DNA from: Phytophthora sp. 'mugwort'
Lineage: Eukaryota > Oomycota > Peronosporomycetes > Peronosporales > Peronosporaceae
NCBI GenBank assembly: GCA_033558025.1
Contig: JAUCEF010000013.1
Coordinates: 489,001-553,000, forward strand
Reading direction: 5' to 3'
Length of the DNA stretch: 64,000 nucleotides
Positions 56,043-64,000 of the stretch are shown here, one piece after another. The stretch's first letter is position 1. Every line of letters starts with the position of its first letter. A model generated the notes under the pieces. It ran no database searches. It saw only the letters and a program-made list of their open reading frames with translations, and was not told where the DNA came from. A program made the translations under genes and the position numbers.

Positions 56043-56396
56043 AAAAGGCTTGGTCATTTGATGGCAAAATGCAAAGTGATTGATTTAGGTCCTTAGTTCG
56101 CAAACTCCTTGCTACCTCTAAGCCTACAGTTCTACCTACTGGGTACACTCTACTGGATTCTCTACTGGATACTGAGTTACTTCAGCCAATCAGGGAGTGC
56201 CACGTAGAGCCCATCATGTACCCACAATCTTGTACCCACCCATGGCGTAATCGTCCGTGGCGTAAACACCGTCCCATAAACACCGTGACGTAATCTTCGT
56301 CTCGTAATCACAGGATGATTGCGGTGCCACTGAGTGAAGGTCATACCGGTATCCTACCGGTATACAGCAGCTGGTCGAGACGTCTTCTTGACAACA
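56043..56396 (-). repeat. LTR-D, 3' LTR of element D
   Basis: The minus strand begins TGTTGTCAAGAAGACG at 56396 and ends near CCAAGCCTTTT at 56043 (exact last base uncertain). Inr-like TCACTTTGCATTTT on the minus strand at 56079-56066. Confidence 0.92.
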
Positions 56397-59300
56397 CTCC
56401 CACTCGACTCGACAGCCTTCAGCGCTTCGATGCCGAGTTTGCTCCGGAGCACACTGAACGGCGTCGCAGAGATTGGCTTCGTCATGATGTCCGCCAGCAT
56501 GTCGGTTGTCGAAACATACTGCAGCACCACTTGACCGTCTTCCACCTTCTCGCGCACGAAATGGTAGCGAATGTCGATGTGCTTGGTGCGCTTGTGGAAT
56601 TCGGGATTCTTGGCCAACGCGATGGAGCCTTGGTTGTCCTCGTAGATCTTGATTGCTTCATCGCTTGTCATCTCGCCGAGCTCGCACAGGAACACCTTGA
56701 GCCACACCGCCTCTTGTGTCGCCTCCGATAGCGCCATGTACTCAGCTTCCGTCGAAGACAGCGCCACTGTCCGCTGCTTCTTGCTCCTCCAGCTGATGCA
56801 TCCGCCATTCATCATGAACGCGTAGCCACTTGTACTTCTTCTTGACTCAATGTCTCCAGCCCAGTCGGCATCTGAATAGCCTTGGGGTCCGTCGTCGCAG
56901 CTCGCTTGAAACTCGATGCCGTGCGTCTTCGTGCCTTGAATGTACCTGAAGACCCTCTTGAGCGCCTGCCAGTGTGTCGGACATGGGTCTGCTGCAAACT
57001 GGCTGAGAACTCCCACTGCTGCTGCGAGGTCCGGGCGTGTGCCTACCATGAGATACATGAGGCATCCCACAGCGTTCCGGTATGGCACGTTTACCATGGT
57101 CTCGTCGTGCTTGCAGCCGCCCTCGCACATGGCCTTGGTCAGCTTGAGGCCCGGATCCTGTGGCGTCTTGACAGGGTTGGTCTTCTCCATGTTGAACTTC
57201 TCAAGAATGTCCTTTGCAAACTTGGTTTGCCGCATCGACACCTTCCCTGTCGTCACATCTTGATCGATTTCCATGCCGAGGAAGTACTTGAGCTGGCCCA
57301 GGTCCGTCATCTCGAAACGGTCACTGAGCGCCTTCTTCGTCGACTTGAGCAGCTTGTCGTTGTTACTTGCGAGGATCAGGTCGTCAACATATAGCGCCAC
57401 GAAGATCATGTCTTGGTCGTCACGCTTGAAGTAGATGCAGTGGTCGGACTCGCACTTCTTGAACCCTAGCTTGAGCATGAGGTCGTCGATGGTCTTGTTC
57501 CAATCCACATCCGCGGCGACTGCTTCAAACCGTAAAGAGACCGCTTGAGCTGACAGACTAGTCCGGGTGCTTTTCATCGATGTAGCCGTCCGGCTGTGCC
57601 ATGTAGATGTCTTCGTCCAACAAACCGTTCAGGAAAGCTGTCTTGACATCCATCTGGTGCACCATGAGATTGTACTTGGCCGCCAGACTGAGCAGGATCC
57701 TGATCGACGTGAACTTGGCCACTGGCGCGAAAGTCTCGTCGTAGTCGATGCCGTACTTCTGCGAAAATCCCTTGGCCACCAGGCGCGCCTTGAACCGTTC
57801 GATCTCTCCAGCCTGGTTCTCCTTCACACGGAGCACCCATCGGTTGCCGATTGCCTTGCGTCCTTTTGGCAGCGGCACGAGGATCCACGTCTCGTTCTTG
57901 CGGAGCGACTCGACCTCCGAGTCACACGCCTCCTTCCACTTGACTGCGTCGCTGGATTCCATCGCCGACTTGAACGTGGTCGGCATTTCTCCCACTGAAT
58001 TCACGACGTATGCAGCTTCGATGTCTTGACTTTCTTGAGCCGCAGCCGACATCTCGTCCAGAGTCAGGTGTCGACTCTGCCGCTTGGCACTTGGAACTTC
58101 CACAGCTTCTTCCAGCGACTGCGTCCGCGGGTGTCGCTTGCTGCCTGGTTCAAAACCTTCGTCCCGCGCTGCTTCTTCGTCTTCTTCTTCTTTGTCGTCT
58201 TCATCCGACTGCAACGAATCTTGATCCGTCGTCTCTTCATCTTGAATGACCACCACCTCCCTCTGATGGTAGTCACGTCTCCCACTGTCGAAGACGTCTT
58301 CCATAAACTGCGCGTCGCGGCTCACCAGCACGCGACCGCTCTTGGTCTCTTCGAAACGGTACGCTTTCTCATGCTCCGAGTATCCCAGGAACCGACAGCG
58401 AACCGACCGAGCGTCAAACTTGGTGCGCTTCTCCTTCGGCACGTGCACGTACGCGTGGCAACCGAACACCTTGAGGTTCGCTAGCAGCGGTTTCTTGCCT
58501 GTCCAAACCTGGTGCGGCGACTTGTCGTGGTTGATGGCACGCGTCGGACACCGATTACGGAGGAACGTAGCTGTCACGATAGCTTCACCCCAATACGTCT
58601 TGGGCAATCCAGCATGTTCCAGCATGCAACGCGCACACTCCACCAACGTCCGGTTCATGCGCTCGGCGACTCCGTTCAGCTGAGGCGTGTATGGCGGCGT
58701 GAACTTCTGCATGATACCACGGTCCGCACAGAACTTGGCCATCTCACCCGAAGTGCACTCGCCGCCGTTGTCGCTCCGCAGCATTTTCACGCGCTTGCCA
58801 GTCTGGGTCTCAGCTAACGCGACGAATTGCGCGAACTTGTCGGCCACCTCGGACTTGTTGCGCAGCAAGTACACCACACAGAAGTGCGACTTGTCATCGA
58901 TAAACGTGACAAAATAGCGCTTGCCTCCAAAGGTCGGCGTCTGCATGGGACCGCATACATCACTGTGTACGACTTCTAGCACTTGCTTGGCACGGTTTGG
59001 CGACGTCTTCATGTAGCTCACTCGCGTTTGTTTGCCGAGTGAGCATCCGTCGCACAGCTCCCACTGCTTCACCGACGCCATGTCGATACCAACACCGTAG
59101 CCCTTCTTGACGATGGCGTCTAGACCGCCATGGCCGATGTGACCAAGTCGAAGGTGCCAGAGGTACGACGTGGTGTCCCCTTGGCGATCCTTCGAACTTG
59201 CCGCATTGGCCTCGTCAGGCATCATCGGAGTCATGCACAGCTTGAACAGCCCTTTGCCCTCACGAGCGCCGAGCTTCCACTTGAGACTCTTCGTTTCAGC

Positions 59301-60485
59301 GAAGCACCCGTCGCTCTCGAAGATAACTGGCCCGACGTCCTTAGTGAACCGACCAACCGAAAACAGGTTGCGCGACAGCTTCGGAATGTGCCACACGTTC
59401 GTGAGTACACCCTTCTTCATGCCGCGTGGGGTCTTCATCGACATCACAATGTCGCCGGTCCCCACAGCCTGAACCACACCGTCGTCCGCGAGATGCACGT
59501 CCACCGGAGAGATCTTCTTGTAGTTCTTCATGTACTCCTTCGAGTACGTCATATGCTGCGTCGCACCCGAGTCGACCAGCCACACTCCATTCGACTTGGA
59601 GGCACCCGTGTTACCACCAACCGAGAAGAGGAAGTCGCCAGAGTCATCTTCACTCTGCGCGACATTCGCTCGTTGCGGCCTCTGCCGCTCCGCGTTCTCG
59701 CGGATTCGCACCGGACACTTGGCGATCCAATGTCCGTGCTCGCCACAGTAGTGACAGGCACTAGTCTTCTGCGCCTGCCGACCCTTGCGCTTGTTGTCGC
59801 TTGTCGTGAACGCTTGACCTTGACCGTGCGCGGTGCCGTCCGTACCGCCACCTTGTTCCTTGCGCTTCATGTCCTCATGCAGCAGCCGAGACGTCACGAG
59901 TTCCCACGACAGTGAGTCGGCTCTCGACTCCAACGCCGTGATCAGGAACTGGTACGACTCGCTCAGACTTCCCAAAAGCGTGATCACCAAGTCGTCCTCG
60001 CTGACCGGAGCGCCCACTGCGTCGAGCTGCTCCGCCAGCGTCTTGATCTTGTTGATGTGCTCCAGCACATCATCACCTTCGTCCATCATCGTCGTGAAGA
60101 AACGTCGACGAAGAAAGAGCTTGTTGGCCAAACTCTTCTTCTCGAAGTGTCCTTCCAGCCTTGACCATGCATCATGCGCGCCACTCGCCGAGCGAACCAG
60201 CGGCAGCTGCGAATCCTCCATCGCGAGACAGATCATCGCCAGCTCCTTGCGCGACTTCTTCCGAAAGAGCGCTTGATCCGCCGCAGTCTGGCAGTGCTCC
60301 AGCTTCACTTCCCCACTTGTCACTTCCCACAGTTCGCGCTCCTCGAGCACCATCTGCATCTTGAACTTCCACGTGTGGAAGTTAGTTCCGTCGAACTTGT
60401 TGATGCGGGCGGTGGAGGTCTGCGTGGCGTCCATGGCGAAGGCGTAGTCGGGGTCTTGGTCAGGGAAGACGGGGCTTGGGCTCAT
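56354..60485 (-). pseudogene. copia gag-pol polyprotein of element D, broken once in RT
   Basis: ATG 60485 in the primer site. Open for about 975 codons: gag (KFDGTNFHTWKFKM), CCHC CHYCGEHGHWIAKC, protease LVDSGATQHM, HHCC (HLRLGHIGH...CDGCSLGK), integrase HSDVCGPM, RSDNGGEC, NGVAERMNRTL, an acidic linker, RT to YIDEKHPD (57558). There a C is lost (TAG at 57560-57558) and 5 bases (ATTGG) are duplicated about 50 bp later, so the SLYGLKQSPR segment is out of frame. RT resumes with YVDDLIL, then RNase H YSDADWAGD, SSTEAEYMALS, EDNQGSI. The frame runs through the polypurine tract about 43 bases into the 3' LTR and stops at TAG 56356-56354. It uses the common copia RSDNGGE motif, unlike RHDGAREF in A/B/C. 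Confidence 0.93.
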
Positions 60486-60489
60486 AACC
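60478..60489 (-). other. primer-binding site of element D
   Basis: GGTTATGAGCCC, identical to the site in the A, B and C families although LTR and protein are otherwise divergent. Confidence 0.75.
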
Positions 60490-60844
60490 AAAAAGGCTTG
60501 GTCACTTGATGGCAAAATGCAAAGTGATTGATTTAGGTCCTTAGTTCGCAAACTCCTTGCTACCTCTAAGCCTACAGTTCTACCTACTGGGTACGCTCTA
60601 CTGGATTCTCTACTGGATACTGAGTTGCTTCAGCCAATCAGGGAGTGCCACGTAGAGCCCATCATGTACCCACAATCTTGTACCCACCCATGGCGTAATC
60701 GTCCGTGGCGTAAACACCGTCCCATAAACACCGTGACGTAATCTTCGTCTCGTAATCACAGGATGATTGCGGTGCCACTGAGTGAAGGTCATACCGGTAT
60801 CCTACCGGTATACAGCAGCTGGTCGAGACGTCTTCTTGACAACA
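60490..60844 (-). repeat. LTR-D, 5' LTR of element D (355 bp)
   Basis: The minus strand begins TGTTGTCAAGAAGACG at 60844; the inner end is CCAAGCCTTTTT beside the primer site, so no CA end is visible. The right flank is minus-strand C-family pol. Confidence 0.92.
60514..60527 (-). promoter_or_regulatory. oomycete Inr in LTR-D
   Basis: The minus strand reads TCACTTTGCATTTT, 13 of 14 positions of TCATTYYNCAWTTT, preceded by TAAATCAA. A start here would leave an R-U5 of only about 38 nt. Confidence 0.55.
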
Positions 60845-62241
60845 CTTGGTCCGCTCGACTTGAAAGGTGCCTTCGCGTCCTTGATCATGTGGTTGTCGGC
60901 CATCTTGCGAAGCACCTCAACCGGAGCGTGACCCATGCGCGCGTGCAGGTCGACAGTCTTGCCACTCGTCGCCGCATTCGCCGATCGCTGAGGCGTCTGA
61001 AGCCAGTAGAGTCCATCCATGAGGTTTGCCGTCGCCACCACTTGCTTGGAGCCTTTGTGCGCAATCTGCATCTTGGTGCCGTCGAACACCACTTGAAACT
61101 TGTCACTTTTGTTGATCTGCGGTACCGAAAGCAGATTCTTGCTCATATTTGGCACGTACAGCGCGCTCTTGATCTCGATCTCGCGCTCGTCGCCATTGGG
61201 CAGAACCACTTGTTCCACGATGGTCCCCACACCCATGATGGCCGCCTTGTTGCCGTCGGCCACCGAAAGTTCGCCTTCGTTCCGCTCAATCAAATGGACG
61301 AACTTGGTCTTGTCGTTGCAGATGTGGTGCGTTGCGCCGCTGTCGACCGCCCACATCCCGGACACATTCTTGCCCGTCGAAACCCCACATTCCAGTGAAA
61401 CCGCGAACGCTACTCGATCGTAGTCGTAGTCGTAGCCGTTGCTGTCGTTTCTCCACTGGATGTTGTTGGCCCCGCGTCCACGGCCGTTGCCGCCGCGTCT
61501 CGGCCCTCGGTTCTCGTCCTTCTGCTTGGTCCAGCACTTGTCAATGACATGCCCCAATTTTCCGCAGTACGTACACTGGCGAGACTCTCGGTCGGTGTTG
61601 AACGCCTTGGCCGCGTTCTCCGTCTTCACCGTCGCCGTCTTCTCGCCTTGTCGCTTGATGTGCTCGTTCGTGAGCACCTTCACAACGTCTTGCGACCGCA
61701 GTTCAGCGCTGCTCATCTCCAAGTTCAGCACGACGTTCTCGTAGCTCTTGGGGAGGCTGCGCAACAAGCAGATCGCCACGTCCTCGTCCTCCATCTTGGC
61801 GCCGATGCTGCTGAGCTTGGCGCTGATGTTCAGGACATCATTGCAATGATGCAACACATTGCCGCCTTCCGACATCTCCATGCTGAAGAGCTGTCGCTTG
61901 AGGTAGATGCGTCCAGCCTTCTGCGAACCACCGTACAGCGTCTTCAGGCGCGACCAGGCAACCCACGCTTCCTCGCAGTCGTCGACCACATGGTGGTAGT
62001 CCGCGTCCATGTGGAGCAGCATCAGTCCGAAAGCGATGTTGCTCAACTTGACGTAGTCGTCCTTGGCCCGCGAGTCCGTGTAGCTTGGCGTCGTCTCACA
62101 GTTCACGACATGCCACGTCGACTTGGTCAGGAACACGCCACGCATGTAGCGGTTCCACGTCGCGTAGTTGTCCCCGTTGAACTTGTCAATGGAGACCTTG
62201 GTCGAGGCGTCTTGGGCAGAGGACATGGTGCTTGGGCTCAT
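60845..62241 (-). CDS. copia gag-PR-IN(start) of C2, open but truncated
   Basis: ATG 62241. About 465 codons without a break: gag ([14 protein letters not shown]), [18 protein letters not shown], a Gly/Arg-rich tract, protease [31 protein letters not shown] start (HARMGH), [13 protein letters not shown], where LTR-D begins; the frame then reads 13 codons into LTR-D. The gag and protease are the best preserved in the window and could in principle supply protein for the defective relatives if transcribed. Confidence 0.88.
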
Positions 62242-62245
62242 AACC
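62234..62245 (-). other. primer-binding site of C2
   Basis: GGTTATGAGCCC on the minus strand beside LTR end CATTA. Confidence 0.75.
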
Positions 62246-62595
62246 TAATGAAAGGTATGGATCTTGGACACGAAGCTTGTACGAAGCGGAGGGAGGGACG
62301 TCGCAGACGGCGGGACCGGAGCGAAGGCACTTGAGGGGTAGAATGAAGATTCGAAAGTGATTGAATTGTTGGAGCTTACACCCTAATGTTATAGACACGC
62401 GACCCTGCGTCCTATCACCTAGTGCATCTAATCAACCATCACTCACCGGTGTTCGTCCAATCATCCTACTCGTCTAATCATCGGTGGCGTAAACAACTTA
62501 CCGTAATCACCATAATCAACGTGGGTTCGGATTGGACCGGTTCGGGTTAACCGGTTCACGGCTAATAACTGATACCAAACCGGTAACCTTCAATA
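62246..62595 (-). repeat. LTR-C, 5' LTR of C2 (350 bp)
   Basis: The minus strand begins TATTGAAGGT at 62595 (others TATTGACGGT) and ends TTTCATTA at 62246 (others TTTCATCA). The right flank is plus-strand gag (AAGAG). Confidence 0.93.
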
Positions 62596-63880
62596 AAGAG
62601 CTACGAGAACGTCGTGCTGAACTTGGAGATGAGCAGCGCTGAACTGCGGTCGCAAGACGTTGTGAAGGTGCTCACGAACGAGCACATCAAGCGACAAGGC
62701 GAGAAGACGGCGACGGTGAAAACTGAAGACGCGGCCAAGGCGTTCAACACCGACCGTGAGCCTCGCCAATGCACGTACTGCGGTAAATTGGGGCATGTCA
62801 TTGACAAGTGCTGGACCAAGCAGAAGGACGAGAACCGAGGGCCAAGACGCGGCGGCAACGGCCGTGGACGCGGGGCCAACAACATCCAGTGGAGAAACGA
62901 CAGCGACGGCTACGACAACGACTACGATCGAGTGGCGTTCGCGGTTTCCCTGGAATGTGGAGTTTCGACGGACAAGAATGTGTCCGGGATGTGGGCGGTC
63001 GACAGCGGTGCCACGCACCATATTTGCAACGACAAGTCCAAGTTCGCCAATTTGATCGAGTGAAATGAAGGCGAACTTTCGGTGGCCGATGGCAACAAGG
63101 CTGCCATCAAGGGTGTGGGGACCATCGTGGAAAGAGTGGTCCTGCCTAACGGCGACGAGCGCGAGATCGAGATCAAGAACGCACTATACGTGCCAAATAT
63201 GAGCAAGAATCTGCTTTCAGTGCCGCAGATAAACAGGCATGGCAAGTTCCAAGTGATATTTGACGGCACTGAGATGCACGTTTCGCGCAAGGACTCGAAT
63301 CAAGTGGTGGCGACGGCGGATCTCGTGGATGGACTCTACTGGCTTCGCACACCTCAGCGATCGGCAAATGCGGCGACAAGTGGAAGGACGGTCGATTTGC
63401 ACGCGCGTATGGGTCACGCTCCAGTCGAGGTTCTTCGCAAGATGGTCGACACCTCGAGATGATCAAGGACGCGAAAGCACCTTCCAAGTCGAGTGGACCA
63501 AGTGTGTGTCGTGGTTGCCAGCTAGGCAAAATGGTCCAAAAACCATTCCCAAGCAACCGTGACAAGCGTCGCTACGACACATTTGAGCTGCTCCACTTTG
63601 ACATCTGCGGACCCATGGAGGAAAACTCGCTTGGCGGTAGCAAGTACCTGCTCCTGATCGTGGACGAAGCCAGCGGATGCATGAAGGGTTTCTGTCTGCG
63701 TGCCAAGTCGGAAAGTGAAAACTGCATCAAGACATACATCATGAAGGTGCAGACGCAGTTCGGCAAGAAGGTCAAGTTTGTGCGGCACGACGGAGCTCGT
63801 GAGTTTGCGACTAACTCGCTCAAGGATTTCTACGAAGACGAAGGCATCGAGCAGCAAACCACGGTTCCGTACGCGCATCA
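62596..63880 (+). pseudogene. copia gag-PR-IN fragment B5
   Basis: Plus-strand piece beginning in gag ([17 protein letters not shown]), with [18 protein letters not shown] and protease [13 protein letters not shown] at 63061-63063 replaces an Arg codon shortly after the protease motif; an insertion near 63452 (CACCTCGAGATG for CACCAAGATG) shifts the frame; integrase FDICGP and RHDGAREF follow, with the intact DFYEDEG codons, to the LTR-D at 63881. Left end flush with LTR-C, right end flush with LTR-D. Confidence 0.9.
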
Positions 63881-64000
63881 TGTTGTCAAGGAGACGCCTC
63901 GAGCAGCTGCTGTATACCGGTAGGATACCGGTATGACCTTCACTCAGTGGCACCTCAATCACTCCGGCGATTACGGGACGATGATTACGATGCCGGATGC
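63881..64000 (+). repeat. LTR-D, start, continues past window
   Basis: TGTTGTCAAGGAGACGCC; shares GGAG with the partial LTR at 55822 (the pair of element D has GAAG). It marks another D insertion in B-type integrase; flank CATCA. Confidence 0.88.

Larger units (their letters stand above)
56043..60844 (-). mobile_element. copia element D (LTR-D family), full length, 4.8 kb
   Basis: Minus strand: 5' LTR 60490-60844, primer site, one long gag-pol with a small break in RT, 3' LTR 56043-56396. The LTRs differ by about three substitutions and one base of length, so insertion was recent. The outer flanks (GTAAC left, CTTGG right) do not match, so no target-site duplication. It is a clearly different lineage from A/B/C in protein and LTR. 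Confidence 0.94.
60845..62595 (-). mobile_element. copia element C2 (LTR-C family), 5' half
   Basis: Minus strand: 5' LTR-C, primer site, gag, protease, early integrase, cut at 60845 by LTR-D. It is the only LTR-C element here with its primer site and gag, and shows what C1 and the array have lost. Confidence 0.93.

Overview
The window looks like a gene-poor, transposon-packed stretch of an oomycete genome, most likely Phytophthora or a close relative in the Peronosporales; the species cannot be told. Four signals point there: oomycete-type initiator (Inr) promoter motifs; relics of the two oomycete effector classes (a Crinkler/CRN N-terminal domain and LWY-fold effectors); a secreted jacalin-like lectin gene; and abundant closely related Ty1/copia elements, GC-rich with strong third-position bias.

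Layout. 1-23714 is a nest of copia elements carrying three LTR types, here called A (340-356 bp, TGTTG...CTTCA), B (343 bp, TATTG...TATCA) and C (350 bp, TATTG...CATCA). The nesting can be read from 5-bp target-site duplications: C1 (16754-19921, CCTTC) sits in B3 (13642-21556, CAAGC), which sits in A2 (11058-23705, CTTTT), which sits in the last bases of the LTR-B of B1 (7882-11057 plus 23706-23714). To the left are B2 (3108-7881), a B0 fragment and an inverted A element (A1) cut by the window edge. 23715-28667 holds a scrap of copia gag and a decayed Ty3/gypsy element with an antisense coding relic between integrase and 3' LTR.

28668-36209 is an island with little transposon sequence. It holds one intact gene (jacalin-like secreted lectin, 30357-30878), two broken LWY-effector relics (33100-33705 and 34095-34457) and a broken CRN N-terminal domain (35437-35885, minus strand).

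36288-52892 is a head-to-tail array of five nearly identical 3.32-kb units, each one LTR-C plus a pol that has lost the primer-binding site and all of gag. The fifth unit switches into B-type pol and ends on an LTR-B shared with the next element (B4, 52893-55821). 55822-64000 holds a divergent copia family with a fourth LTR (D; complete element 56043-60844), a 5' half of a C element (C2), another B-type fragment and the start of a second LTR-D.

How it works together. Every element with a surviving 5' end has the same 12-base primer site, complementary to an initiator-tRNA anticodon arm, and the gag start codon lies inside it. In the A, B and C families the pol stop codon overlaps the polypurine tract. 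No element has a fully open gag-pol, but several defective copies have clean target-site duplications and shared lesions, so they probably moved using proteins from other copies. The array units cannot have been reverse transcribed and were probably multiplied at DNA level.
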